In this document: in pieces, positions 1 to 8,749 of the stretch
Position numbering within the stretch: the first letter of the stretch is position 1
How the letters are laid out: every line of letters starts with the position of its first letter
NCBI RefSeq assembly: GCF_021083305.1
Contig: NZ_JAJFAY010000007.1
Coordinates: 186,001 to 250,000, forward strand
From: Haladaptatus sp. DYF46
GTDB lineage: Archaea > Halobacteriota > Halobacteria > Halobacteriales > Haladaptataceae
Direction of reading: 5' to 3'
DNA: 64,000 bases
Notes under the pieces: generated by a model
Told to the model about the DNA's origin: nothing
Seen by the model: only the letters and a program-made list of their open reading frames with translations
Database searches by the model: none
Program-made: the position numbers and the translations under genes

Positions 1-1
1 T

Positions 2-598
2 GATAGAGAAGGTGGGATTGCGATGGCGGTAGAAGCATACAAACGAATGCAGGATAAGCTCGATGCCGACGAGTATAAGGTTTTGATCGGTAATGGTCTC
101 CCCGGAAATCCAGCAGTCACTCGTCGGGTTGATCCTGGTGCACGCTCGTACTTGGAAACGAAAGACGACGTGACTCTCATCGATGAAACTCTTGACGTCA
201 CAACTGACTTCGCCGAGGCTCAAAATCGTGTGGAGAGTCGACTGTCGGCTGATCAGGATATAAACGTGGTCATGGGTGCGGGATTCTGGACTGCTGTTGG
301 TGCTTCCCAGGCTGTCGAAAGCGGGAGTGTCAGCCGTGATCTCGTCATTTGTGGGTTCGACCTCGTGGAAGCCGTTCTGACGAGTATCAAGGACGGAAGC
401 GTCGACTTCACCATGGGCCAAGATCCCTATGGACAAGGATTTTTGAATGTCCCGCTTGCGTGGATGTATCAAGAGCGTGGGATCGAGATGAAACATCTAG
501 AGTTCGGCGTCACCTTCGTCGACAAAGAGAACGTTGAGTACGCTCTGCAACGGAATACGTGGAGTGAACTTCGAAACTGGCAAAAGAGCAATTTCTAA
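2..598 (+). CDS. Sugar ABC transporter substrate-binding protein, C-terminal part
   Basis: The frame is open from the first bases of the window, so the gene begins upstream; the ATG at 23 is internal. About 198 residues remain. They match the second lobe of the ribose/galactose-type periplasmic binding fold (Peripla_BP_4): a segment with MGAGFWTAVGASQAV, then VICGFDLVEAVLTSIKDG, then FTMGQDPYGQGFLN, the usual hinge and ligand-wall region near the C-terminus. In haloarchaea such receptors are lipoproteins outside the membrane, but the signal peptide is not in view. The stop lies 9 bp before the ATP-binding gene at 608, so the two are probably one operon. The permease is not in the window and presumably lies upstream. 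The ligand cannot be read from the sequence; a pentose, hexose or sugar acid is likely. Confidence 0.85.
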   Translation, partial: DREGGIAMAVEAYKRMQDKLDADEYKVLIGNGLPGNPAVTRRVDPGARSYLETKDDVTLIDETLDVTTDFAEAQNRVESRLSADQDINVVMGAGFWTAVGASQAVESGSVSRDLVICGFDLVEAVLTSIKDGSVDFTMGQDPYGQGFLNVPLAWMYQERGIEMKHLEFGVTFVDKENVEYALQRNTWSELRNWQKSNF

Positions 599-607
599 TC
601 AGCAACT

Positions 608-1417
608 ATGAGCGACACGATATCCGCAGGAAACGATACGACCAGCCCAAAGGATCGAACCGTTCTCCGAACGCAAGATCTGAGTAAAAGTTTCGGTGCA
701 ATCGAAGCCGTCAAAGATGTGAGCCTCGATATTCGAAAGGGAGAAATCCTCGCGATAGCAGGAGACAACGGAGCAGGAAAGTCCACGTTCGTGAAGATGC
801 TCTCGGGAATTCTCACACCAACTGCTGGACAGATTTATGTCCGCGAAAATGGCGTGGACCAGCCACGCCACTTCACGTCGTCAAAAGATGCAGAGAAGGC
901 AGGTATCGCGACCGTTTATCAAGGTCAGCATCTCACTCCGACAAACACTGTTGCAACCAATATATTCCTCGGGTATGAACCTCTCAAAACCGGACTTAGA
1001 GGATCGCTGTTTCGTGAAATTGATGAAGAACGAATGATCAAAGAAAGTAATCAACTGCTACACGAGATTGGGTTTGATTTCGATCCCCGATCTCTCGTTT
1101 CGGAACTTTCTGGCGGACAACAGCAAGCTGTCGCTGTCGCTCGGGCGTTGATCAGGGACCCACCGATCGTCATCCTAGACGAACCAACGTCAGAGGTTTC
1201 CACGACGGGGACGGACAAAATCATTGACCTCGTTAGAAAGATTCCTCAAGATGGTAAAGCCGGTATCCTCATATCCCACAAAATCGACATCGTTGTGGAC
1301 GTTGCCGACCGAATTGCTGTAATGCGCGACGGTGAACTCGTCGAAGTTCTCGATAGTCGTACCAACGTTGACCGTATGGATATCGTATCTCGGATGCACA
1401 AAGAGCGAGAAGTATAA
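608..1417 (+). CDS. Sugar ABC transporter ATP-binding protein (single NBD, 269 aa)
   Basis: This is the energising subunit of a carbohydrate-uptake ABC transporter of the RbsA/MglA group, here with a single nucleotide-binding domain instead of the usual tandem pair. Seen in the sequence: Walker A GDNGAGKST near residue 53, Q-loop in TVYQGQ, signature LSGGQQQAVAVARAL, Walker B VILDEPTSEVS and H-loop ISHK. The D-loop region reads SEVS where many relatives have SALD or SALS. A single-domain ATPase would have to work as a homodimer. It starts 9 bp after the receptor gene, and its stop lies 62 bp from the convergent FAD/Fe-S dehydrogenase gene, so it ends the operon. Family assignment is secure; substrate is unknown. 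Confidence 0.9.
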   Translation: MSDTISAGNDTTSPKDRTVLRTQDLSKSFGAIEAVKDVSLDIRKGEILAIAGDNGAGKSTFVKMLSGILTPTAGQIYVRENGVDQPRHFTSSKDAEKAGIATVYQGQHLTPTNTVATNIFLGYEPLKTGLRGSLFREIDEERMIKESNQLLHEIGFDFDPRSLVSELSGGQQQAVAVARALIRDPPIVILDEPTSEVSTTGTDKIIDLVRKIPQDGKAGILISHKIDIVVDVADRIAVMRDGELVEVLDSRTNVDRMDIVSRMHKEREV

Positions 1418-1479
1418 TCTGCCATCGCGTTCCGGAGTTCTCGAAACGGGACGTTCCTTCGTGAGTACCGTCCCAACTT

Positions 1480-4400
1480 TCAGCAGTCGAGTGCCTCGGC
1501 CATTTTCTCGATCGGATGTGGTGGACGGGACTCGCCCGGTCGGTCGCCGAGTTGAGAGCGACACGACGCACCGGGTGCCGTTACGACATCCCCGTCACTC
1601 CGTTCGACCTGTCTAAATAAGATCTGACCGATCCCCTGTGAAAGCTCGTAATGTTCTGATTCGTAACCAAACGACCCTGCCATCCCACAGCAACTGGAGT
1701 CGAGCGGATCGACGGCGTACCCTGCTCGCCGAAGCACCCCGACTGCGTGGTGATCCTTATTGGTGGCTTTCTGATTACAGTGACCGTGGTACGTTAAAAC
1801 CTCGTCAGGCGTGTTCAATGTGAGTTTCTCATCAACTCGAAGCAAATCCAGATACTCCATGATCTCGTGAGCGGCAGATGAGACCGCGTCAACGTTTGTT
1901 CCGTCGAGCAAATCTCCGTATTCGTCCTGAAACATAACCGCATCAGAGGGCTCAACGAATACGATATTCCATCCTTTGTCGACATACGGCCGCAATATCT
2001 CGACGTTATGGTGTGCGCGGTCATTCGCCACGTCTAGCATTCCCATCGAGAACGCTGCGCGTCCACTGGGGCGAAGGTCATCGATGATCTGCACGTGAAT
2101 GCCTGCCGTTTCGAGGACGCGGACGGCCGCTTTTCCGGGTGCCGGGTAGTTGTAGTTCGTGTATGTGTCGGGGAACAATATCACCTTCCTGTCAGCCTCA
2201 CCGACCGAAACCGAGGAGCCACCACGTCTCGCAAACCATTCTTCGAGCGATTCGTTGCTGAACGTCGGAAGTTCGCGCTCTTTGGATATTCCGAACAACC
2301 TCTCCATCACGACTCGACTCCCCGGAATTTCGGATATGAGATTCGACAGCGGGGCCATCATACTACCGAACGCGGAAAGTCGATCGATATTCCCGAATAT
2401 ACGCGTCCGGAGGCTTGGTGTCTCTTCCTGATGATATTGGTACTTGATCTCCGATTTGAGCTTCGCCATATCGACGCCCGTCGGACAGTCACTTTTACAT
2501 CCCTTACAGCCAACACAGAGGTCGAGCACCTCTTTCTGGAACCGGTCGGAGTAGATCTCTTCCTCCGACAGTTCACCCGAGATTGCGGCTCGGAGCATGT
2601 TTGCTCGACCGCGTGTAGTCTGGATTTCCTCTTTCGAGGCACGATACGTCGGACACATGACGTCAGAACTAGTCTGTCGGCACGTCCCACAACCGTTACA
2701 CAGTTCGACGAGATGTGAAAATCCTCCCTCCTCGTCGAAGTCCAGAGCAGTTTGTGGTTCGATCGATTGGTATTCTCGTCCATAGCGGAGGTTTTCTCGC
2801 ATGTCCGCACCGACACCCCGGTCATTGTTCGGTCCTGGATCATTCGTCCCGTCCCGATACACGACGTTACCGGGATTCATCATCCAGTCGGGATCGAAGG
2901 CTGTTTTGAGCCGCTTGAACGCCTCCCAGAGTTCCTCACCGTACATCTTAGGGTTGAACTCGGTTCGGGCCATCCCGTCGCCATGCTCGCCAGAGAAAGC
3001 ACCGTGGTGTTCCAGAACGAGGTCGGTCACGTCGTCCGTGATCGAGTGCATCTTCTCTATTCCTTCGTTCTGTTTGAGAGTGAGGATAGGGCGGATATGT
3101 AGCGTGCCGGAACCAGCGTGGGCGAAATATGCGGCCGAAGTATCGTGTGCTTCGAGTATGGCCTCAAACCGCTGAACATACTCGGCGAGTTCTTCGGGTG
3201 GGACCGTCGCATCCTCGATGAATGGATACGGCTTTGGGTTCCCCTCTAAACTCATCAGCAACGGGATCGCGGCCTTCCGAAGCTTCCACATCCTATCTTG
3301 ACTGTCCCCCGAGTAGGCTTCCAGCACCTCGAATGCTGCGCCATTATCGACAAAGTGAGAAGTCGTCTCGTCAATTGCCGCCTCGAAGTCGTCGACGAGT
3401 TCGTCGTCCCACTCGAGCAGTAGCGCCGCCTTTGAATCGTCGGGTATCGGTTCGACGTACTCGGCATACCCCTCCGATTCACGAGCCAGGCGGAACACTT
3501 CGTCGTCCATTAGCTCCACAGCGCTAACGGGAAATTCGAGGGCCTCGGGCACCGCTTCCATCGCGTCCACGAGGTCATCGAAGCAATAGAGTGCTAACGC
3601 TGTTTCGCTAGGTTGTGTGACGAGCGAAACCGTCGCTTCGACGATTACCCCAAGTGTTCCTTCGGCACCCACAAATAGTTTCGAGAGATTGATTACTTCG
3701 TCGCCATCGTCGTTTTCATAGATGACTTTTTGCAGATTGTATCCCGAGACCGAGCGCTTGAGTGACGGATATTTATCTTCGATCTCCGATTCGTGAGATT
3801 CGACGATTTCCCGAACAGTTTGATAGATTCGCGCCTCCAAGCTGTTGCCACCGGCGATCTCCTCGAACTCTTTACTGTCTAAAACGACTTCACGGGTATG
3901 TATCAGTGACCCATCCGCGAGAATGACTTGGAGTTCTTCAGTATAGGCGTCAGTGATTCCGTATCGAACCGAGTGAGCGCCCGTCGAATTGTTACCGATC
4001 CCGCCACCGATGGTCGAGCGGTTCGACGAAGCTGGATCCGGCGCGAATTTCAAGCCCTCTTTCGCAAGACGGTCATCGAGATGGTCCTGTACACAACCGG
4101 GCTGGACCGTCGCTCGTTTGGCTTCGGGATCGATGCTGACGATATCGTCCATGTGCTTCGTGAAATCGATGACGACGCAACCACGACCGACCGTCTGGCC
4201 GCCTAACGAGGAACCCGTCCCTCGCGGTAGGATGGGTATTCCATGGCTTGTTGCGACTTCGACAGCCGCTTTAACGTCTTCCGAATCCCTTGGAAGGACG
4301 ACTCCAGCAGGCCGTGCTTGGTAAACGCTACCGTCCGTTGCGTACAGTATCTGTGCGTATTCATCGAACTGCACCTCTCCGGCTACCTGGTCTCGCAGTT

Positions 4401-4506
4401 CTTCCGCCAGCGCTGAATACTGTTCGATGTCGGGACGGCTAGACGCCAGTTCCGTGGCCGATGTCTCTACTCCGGGGGGATTATAGAACTCGTCTTCGAC
4501 TGCCAT
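1480..4506 (-). CDS. Fused FAD-linked 2-hydroxyacid dehydrogenase / Fe-S oxidoreductase (glycolate or D-lactate type)
   Basis: A 1008-residue protein that joins a GlcD-like flavoprotein to a GlpC/GlcF-like iron-sulfur part. In order: an FAD-binding PCMH domain (about 60-210, with PRGTGSSLGGQ and IGGGIGNNSTGAHSVRYG), an FAD-oxidase C-terminal domain (about 255-560), two 4Fe-4S clusters (CNGCGTC...CP and CVGCKGCKSDCP, about 620-715) and a cysteine-rich CCG domain (about 780-1000, with HGHCNQK and SSCCGMAGSFG). Such fusions oxidise D-lactate or glycolate and pass electrons to the membrane quinone pool. The ATG at 4506 is preferred over an upstream in-frame TTG at 4530. Malate synthase at 6823 could consume glyoxylate, which tips the guess toward glycolate, but D-lactate is equally compatible with the family. 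Confidence 0.9.
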   Translation of the reverse strand: MAVEDEFYNPPGVETSATELASSRPDIEQYSALAEELRDQVAGEVQFDEYAQILYATDGSVYQARPAGVVLPRDSEDVKAAVEVATSHGIPILPRGTGSSLGGQTVGRGCVVIDFTKHMDDIVSIDPEAKRATVQPGCVQDHLDDRLAKEGLKFAPDPASSNRSTIGGGIGNNSTGAHSVRYGITDAYTEELQVILADGSLIHTREVVLDSKEFEEIAGGNSLEARIYQTVREIVESHESEIEDKYPSLKRSVSGYNLQKVIYENDDGDEVINLSKLFVGAEGTLGVIVEATVSLVTQPSETALALYCFDDLVDAMEAVPEALEFPVSAVELMDDEVFRLARESEGYAEYVEPIPDDSKAALLLEWDDELVDDFEAAIDETTSHFVDNGAAFEVLEAYSGDSQDRMWKLRKAAIPLLMSLEGNPKPYPFIEDATVPPEELAEYVQRFEAILEAHDTSAAYFAHAGSGTLHIRPILTLKQNEGIEKMHSITDDVTDLVLEHHGAFSGEHGDGMARTEFNPKMYGEELWEAFKRLKTAFDPDWMMNPGNVVYRDGTNDPGPNNDRGVGADMRENLRYGREYQSIEPQTALDFDEEGGFSHLVELCNGCGTCRQTSSDVMCPTYRASKEEIQTTRGRANMLRAAISGELSEEEIYSDRFQKEVLDLCVGCKGCKSDCPTGVDMAKLKSEIKYQYHQEETPSLRTRIFGNIDRLSAFGSMMAPLSNLISEIPGSRVVMERLFGISKERELPTFSNESLEEWFARRGGSSVSVGEADRKVILFPDTYTNYNYPAPGKAAVRVLETAGIHVQIIDDLRPSGRAAFSMGMLDVANDRAHHNVEILRPYVDKGWNIVFVEPSDAVMFQDEYGDLLDGTNVDAVSSAAHEIMEYLDLLRVDEKLTLNTPDEVLTYHGHCNQKATNKDHHAVGVLRRAGYAVDPLDSSCCGMAGSFGYESEHYELSQGIGQILFRQVERSDGDVVTAPGASCRSQLGDRPGESRPPHPIEKMAEALDC

Positions 4507-4857
4507 CGTTACTAATACACATACTTCCAAATTAAAGTCTATGGTTTCACGATATCAATCGATTATACTTCCGACGCAATCCGGGAGCGAACACGGATAT
4601 CTAACGACACGAAACCATTGTAATCCTTCCTTCCTCTTAGATGCGATTTCTTTCACTGTTATTGCATCAAGTGGTCACGATAATTCCGGATATGGTTTAC
4701 TCGAATAGTACGGAGGGAGATAACGATCGCGGCACGGGAATCTGTTGGTGGTTATCGGATGTGGACACCTGCCTCAACCGGGATCAGATATGTACAGCAT
4801 GAATTTAATCACTTGTGGGCGTAGGGTTTATCATCTAGTATTGGGTAATATTATTTC
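4507..4857. other. Divergent intergenic region between the dehydrogenase and the PAS-GAF gene
   Basis: About 350 bp without a gene. It should hold the promoters of both divergent neighbours. An AT-rich stretch just before 4858 (GGGTTTATC near 4826 and TAATATTATTT near 4846) is a plausible TATA region for the PAS-GAF gene. I see no RNA gene and no convincing operator. Confidence 0.4.
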
Positions 4858-5769
4858 ATGGATGATATGCTATCACAGGACAATAACGATATGACACAGT
4901 CGAATCCACTGCCGTCCGACGATCAGTACTTGGAGTTACTGGCAAGTGTGCAGAGACTCACCGGAATCGGCATTTGGTCGTATAATACCTCTACCACCGA
5001 ACTGTGGTGGAGTAACCAGGCGAAGCGGATTCATGAGATCGATATAGAGCGGACGTTGACCCTTTCAGATGTTGTGGACCAATACACAGAACAGGACCAA
5101 GACCGGGTGGCGGAGAGGTTTAGCGACGCTATTGAAAACGCAAACCCGTTCGATATCGACGTAGAACTCACTGGAGAAGGAACGACTCCGAGATCGATAC
5201 GATTGCATTGTGAACCCAAACGAAACGATGAGACCCTCGTTCTCTACGGTGTCGTCCGCGACTTAACCGATATGAAGCGACGGGAGCAACGCATCGAAAT
5301 CCTTCGTCGAACGAGCCAGCAGTTGCGCGGTGCAAGTTCAAAACAGGAGGTTGCCGAAATCCTCGCTAATGCAGCAAAAAACATCCTCGGTTTAGTCAAT
5401 ACGACGGTTCGATTGGTGAACGATAGCAGAAACGTCCTCCGTACGGTCGAAGCTACCGAAGAATGTCTCGAGCGTGCTGGCGACCGTCCGAACTACTCCA
5501 TTGACGAGGAGACCCCCGCGGTACGAACGTACCTAACGAGCGAACCGGAGATTCACTCGGATCACCAAAACACTGCAGATGACCACGACCGAGGCGAACT
5601 CCAATCTGGGCTTTATGTTCCGATAGGAAGTCATGGCGTACTGAGCGCCGGTGACGTCGTCGTAGATGCTTTCAAGGAACACGACCTTGAGGCTGCCAGT
5701 CTACTTGGACAACTTGGAGCGGAAGCGATCACGCGTATCGGGTGGGTTAAACGCTCACGAGCGATATGA
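4858..5769 (+). CDS. PAS-GAF domain protein without an output domain
   Basis: A 303-residue soluble sensor-like protein. Residues about 25-140 form a PAS domain that ends in the typical GVVRDLTDMKRREQR linker; residues about 150-295 form a GAF domain of the type found in haloarchaeal bacterio-opsin-activator (Bat) regulators. Bat-like proteins normally continue into a C-terminal HTH_10 DNA-binding domain; here the protein stops after GAF, so no output domain is visible. It has no signal peptide or membrane segment. It lies directly upstream of the IclR gene, in the same direction, and could be co-transcribed and sense the same metabolite. An in-frame ATG at 4867 is an alternative start. It may be an intact short sensor or a Bat-like gene that lost its C-terminus; no remnant of HTH_10 is seen downstream. 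Confidence 0.75.
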   Translation: MDDMLSQDNNDMTQSNPLPSDDQYLELLASVQRLTGIGIWSYNTSTTELWWSNQAKRIHEIDIERTLTLSDVVDQYTEQDQDRVAERFSDAIENANPFDIDVELTGEGTTPRSIRLHCEPKRNDETLVLYGVVRDLTDMKRREQRIEILRRTSQQLRGASSKQEVAEILANAAKNILGLVNTTVRLVNDSRNVLRTVEATEECLERAGDRPNYSIDEETPAVRTYLTSEPEIHSDHQNTADDHDRGELQSGLYVPIGSHGVLSAGDVVVDAFKEHDLEAASLLGQLGAEAITRIGWVKRSRAI

Positions 5770-5911
5770 GACAGAGTGTCTCAAAATAAATCGAGAGCAC
5801 TGAATTACATCCCGGAAGAAGACGATATTGTCCGATTTTTTTGGAACCCCTCTGTGATATCTCCCCATTTCATCTCCGGGCGGATGACGGTTCGGGTATT
5901 CGAAAAGTGGA

Positions 5912-5922
5912 TTTACATTATG
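5912..5922. promoter_or_regulatory. Half-site matching the malate synthase palindrome, upstream of the IclR gene
   Basis: The 11 bases TTTACATTATG lie 37-47 bp before the preferred ATG of the IclR gene. They repeat one half of the perfect palindrome at 8262-8278 upstream of malate synthase. A site in this place would suit autoregulation by the IclR protein. The link is inference from sequence similarity and position only. Confidence 0.35.
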
Positions 5923-5958
5923 GGAATGATTATATGTTATGATGATAATTGTAGGGAT

Positions 5959-6726
5959 ATGATCGGAGATATAACCGGACGACGCCTGAAAACGACTCGG
6001 ACATCGTTAGAAATTCTCAGGCTCATCTTGGAACACGACGGGCTTAACCTCTCCGAGCTGGATAAGATGATAAACAGTTCGAAAAGTTCTATTTGCAGCC
6101 ATCTCAATACACTCCAAGACTGTCGATACCTCGTAAAAGACGGTAAAACCTACAACGTCGGATATCGGCTAGCCCTATTAGGCGACCGAACTAAGCATCG
6201 ATATCCTGACCGTGAGGTCGTAAAGGAAGCGGTAGATCGACTAGCACGAGAATCCGATCAGGAAGCAAACTTTACCATCTTTGAACACGGCCGTCTCTTG
6301 ATGTTCTATGGTTCGTCGGGGAACGCGGTAAGTGGTGGAAACGACATACAGTATCGATCGGAGTACTACTTACACAATACGGCCGCGGGAAAAGCCATCC
6401 TTGCTGAATTGGGTCACAGTCAAATCGAAGAAATCCTCGACCGATGGGGGTTGCCTCGTGAGTCGGAAGCGACGATTACGAACCGCGCGCAATTATACGA
6501 ATCCTTGGAGGAAATTGCGGCCCGTGGCTACGCGACTGTTGATGAAGAATTCGCCCCCGGTTTGGTAGCAGTGGGTGCGCCAGTCCACGACGAAGACGGT
6601 ACGATTCTCGGTGGAATAAGCGTGGGAGGCCCAAAATATCAGATAGATTCGACGAAGACCGATCTCGAACTTGCGGGAAAGTTACTGGATGCCGTCGCAC
6701 ACCTCGAATCTCAGCTTCAGTCATAA
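5959..6726 (+). CDS. IclR family transcriptional regulator
   Basis: About 255 residues from the ATG at 5959. The frame is open further upstream to 5776, but the extra residues are not family-like, and the chosen start puts the winged HTH at residues about 8-70 (TTRTSLEILRLILEHDG then SSKSSICSHLNTL), as usual. The C-terminal effector domain (about 80-255) keeps the family pattern YLHNTAAGKAILAEL, REIAARGY-like EEIAARGYATVDEE, and GAPVHDEDGTILGGISV. IclR proteins bind palindromes as dimers and respond to small metabolites. In haloarchaea they commonly govern sugar or organic-acid genes. The neighbours (malate synthase downstream, convergent; 2-hydroxyacid dehydrogenase upstream) make these the likely targets, and a shared motif is found near this gene and malate synthase. 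Confidence 0.88.
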   Translation: MIGDITGRRLKTTRTSLEILRLILEHDGLNLSELDKMINSSKSSICSHLNTLQDCRYLVKDGKTYNVGYRLALLGDRTKHRYPDREVVKEAVDRLARESDQEANFTIFEHGRLLMFYGSSGNAVSGGNDIQYRSEYYLHNTAAGKAILAELGHSQIEEILDRWGLPRESEATITNRAQLYESLEEIAARGYATVDEEFAPGLVAVGAPVHDEDGTILGGISVGGPKYQIDSTKTDLELAGKLLDAVAHLESQLQS

Positions 6727-6822
6727 TCAAGTCGGTCACCCTACCGACTATTTTCTATTGGTCTGATGAACGACGGTTTCCCCTTTCTTAAAAAATTGGT
6801 GTGACGGAACAGCCGACCGAAA

Positions 6823-8136
6823 TTAGTCGTCGTCTCCGAGGGCCATCGCGCGCTCAACGACATCAGACCCGTACATCTCTTCAATTTCTTCGTGTTGGTC
6901 CGGACGATGCGTATACACGTCTTGGAACAACGATATTGGCGTCTGAGCGGCTTGATACGTAGCCTCGTCCCACATTCGATCTTTGTTGACGTCTACCTCT
7001 ACACCGTTGATGTCGAGCGTCGTTGACTGGGTCATCGCGATTGCTCCTTTTCCGTCTTCTTTAGCAGCCTCGAATTCGGACATCGAGTCAACGATATCGT
7101 CCATACTCGGGATATACGACGTCATCTTGAGCAATTCCTCGTGCAGTTCCTCACCGTCGAGTTCGTGTGTTTCTCCCTCTACTTCGAGCAGATAGCTTCC
7201 ATCGTTTGTTCTTTCGAGTGACAATTCGTCGCCGCTGTAACTCTGATAGCCGTTTTCACTGTCGAGTTCAATCTCTCTATTGCCGACATTCAGCAACCAG
7301 CTTCCACTTTCCGGCGGGAGTGGCGCTTCGTTTGCAGCGATAACCTGTCCAGGAGTTAGTGACCAGATACCAGTCATGCCCTTGGCTCGGTTGTCGCTCA
7401 TCCGCTCGTAATACCCCTCAATGTCACGAATGTCATCGTATGGGCCATCAACCGCGATGAGCCCAGCTGCGCTTGCACCGCGAGAGGTGTTGTGGCGAAG
7501 TTCAGGCCACGGCGGGAGTTTCCCGGTGGCAGTCATCGCTTGCATCGCCTTCGTGTAGTCCACCTGCCCGTCGACCAGTAAAAACAACCGCTCGAGGTTG
7601 TTCGACGGTTTCCCCATCTCCGTTCGTAATTCACCTGTGGCCAGTTCCGACTCGCCGCATTCAACGATTACGGACATTGAGAGGCTACCCTCTTCGAGTC
7701 CGTGTTTGTTTTCGATTATGGTGATGAACTCGTCCGCTTTCTTCCAGTCGTCGATATCACCAACCTCGGGGATAACGAATCCATCGATGTATTCGACAGC
7801 ACCATTAGCAGGATCGGCCACCTGCATCATTTGTTGGAACCCTTGGTGGCGAGTTGTAGGATTATCGCGGTGCCACACTATGCGGGGATGTATTTCTCCA
7901 GGGAAACTATCCCTGTGTTCAGAAACGACACTCACGATGTTCTCCACACCTTCATCCCGCATCGATGGAGCCGTTGCATCCTCGTTGTCTGGAACCCAAA
8001 CATCGGGGGCTTTCATTCCCTCAAGTTGCGCTGCACTTCGCAGCATCTTTGCAGAATCTGTTTGGCCTTCTACAGCAGTTGGTGAGGTGAAAAACGTTCG
8101 TACGAACTCACGCTCATCGCTATGTTTGCTTCTCAT
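6823..8136 (-). CDS. aceB: Malate synthase, haloarchaeal type
   Basis: 437 residues, the size of the short haloarchaeal malate synthase (about 433 residues in Haloferax), which differs from bacterial isoforms A and G. The enzyme condenses glyoxylate with acetyl-CoA to give malate. Recognisable stretches are the opening RTFFTSPTAVEGQTDSAKML, VWVPDNEDATAP, EIHPRIVWHRDN and a C-terminal HRPDQHEEIEEMYG. In Haloferax this gene sits next to isocitrate lyase; here no isocitrate lyase lies in the window. The neighbours are an IclR regulator and, beyond it, a glycolate/D-lactate-type dehydrogenase, so glyoxylate may come from glycolate oxidation instead (inference). An AATATTTAA box near 8168 could be its TATA element, and the palindrome at 8262-8278 lies about 130 bp upstream. 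Confidence 0.92.
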   Translation of the reverse strand: MRSKHSDEREFVRTFFTSPTAVEGQTDSAKMLRSAAQLEGMKAPDVWVPDNEDATAPSMRDEGVENIVSVVSEHRDSFPGEIHPRIVWHRDNPTTRHQGFQQMMQVADPANGAVEYIDGFVIPEVGDIDDWKKADEFITIIENKHGLEEGSLSMSVIVECGESELATGELRTEMGKPSNNLERLFLLVDGQVDYTKAMQAMTATGKLPPWPELRHNTSRGASAAGLIAVDGPYDDIRDIEGYYERMSDNRAKGMTGIWSLTPGQVIAANEAPLPPESGSWLLNVGNREIELDSENGYQSYSGDELSLERTNDGSYLLEVEGETHELDGEELHEELLKMTSYIPSMDDIVDSMSEFEAAKEDGKGAIAMTQSTTLDINGVEVDVNKDRMWDEATYQAAQTPISLFQDVYTHRPDQHEEIEEMYGSDVVERAMALGDDD

Positions 8137-8261
8137 ATTCTTCGAAGGTAACTGTTCACCATGTCGTATTAAATATTCACCTTCATTTAAAAAATCAAAT
8201 GGTTTGATAATACCGCTTCCAAACGGAGTTCAACTCGTTTCAATGGGAATAGATGGAAATC

Positions 8262-8278
8262 GTTTACATTATGTAAAC
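8262..8278. promoter_or_regulatory. Perfect palindrome, candidate IclR operator of malate synthase
   Basis: GTTTACAT-T-ATGTAAAC is a perfect inverted repeat with 8-bp arms and a single central base. It is 126-142 bp upstream of the malate synthase ATG on the minus strand. One half recurs before the IclR gene (5912-5922) and a decayed copy lies at 8524-8538. IclR proteins usually bind palindromes of this size, so this is a reasonable operator candidate. Confidence 0.45.
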
Positions 8279-8523
8279 CATGAGTTGGGAATTCAGCTCT
8301 AAATTCTTGGAGACAGAGTATCTTAAATACACTCAAATCCCATTTCAATGGTGATAACGGCTATAAGCTGTCTAATGAGGCTTCTCGCAGTTGATAAAGC
8401 CGCGAGTAAAAGGGACTGTTTTGAATCATTATTCCTCCTGTTCACAATCACATTACGATCCATTATCCGTTACACGGCTAGCCGTGTAATAGAACGCTTT
8501 CTGGGACCTCACTCAGTATTTAT

Positions 8524-8538
8524 TTTCATTATGTAAAT
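8524..8538. promoter_or_regulatory. Imperfect copy of the 8262 palindrome
   Basis: TTTCATTATGTAAAT shares the core CATTATGTAAA with the palindrome at 8262-8278 but has a mismatch in the left arm. It lies between malate synthase and the dockerin gene at 8750 and could be a weaker second site for the same regulator, or chance in AT-rich DNA. Confidence 0.25.
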
Positions 8539-8749
8539 TCTCTTCAGGAGGTTACCGCGCCGTGCCTCCCTACCTCGTCGGAAGAGAACTAATCTAATTC
8601 AGAAATCAGAGTTGATAGTTGACCATCGAGCATCAATGGCCAATTTACAATAGTGGATAATTATAATATATTAATGTTCTGTTATAGGAATTATTTGCGG
8701 GGATGGTATACGTAATGTATATTGCCTCTCTGTATTGTGTTGGGTTATC

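Larger units (their letters stand above)
8137..8749. other. Divergent intergenic region with candidate operators
   Basis: About 610 bp between malate synthase (minus) and the first giant dockerin gene (plus). It contains a perfect 17-bp palindrome at 8262-8278 and a weaker copy at 8524-8538. The rest is AT-rich, with several TATA-like runs between 8660 and 8680. Short open frames here lack coding character. Confidence 0.5.

Noticed and set aside
4542..4557. 16-bp identical word TGGTTTCACGATATCA here and at 49777-49792
   Set aside because: A shared 16-mer is about what chance gives in 64 kb, and the two places have nothing else in common.
8348..8536. 62-codon open frame between malate synthase and the first dockerin gene
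   Set aside because: Hydrophobic-looking but without acidic bias or a promoter; likely chance in AT-rich DNA.
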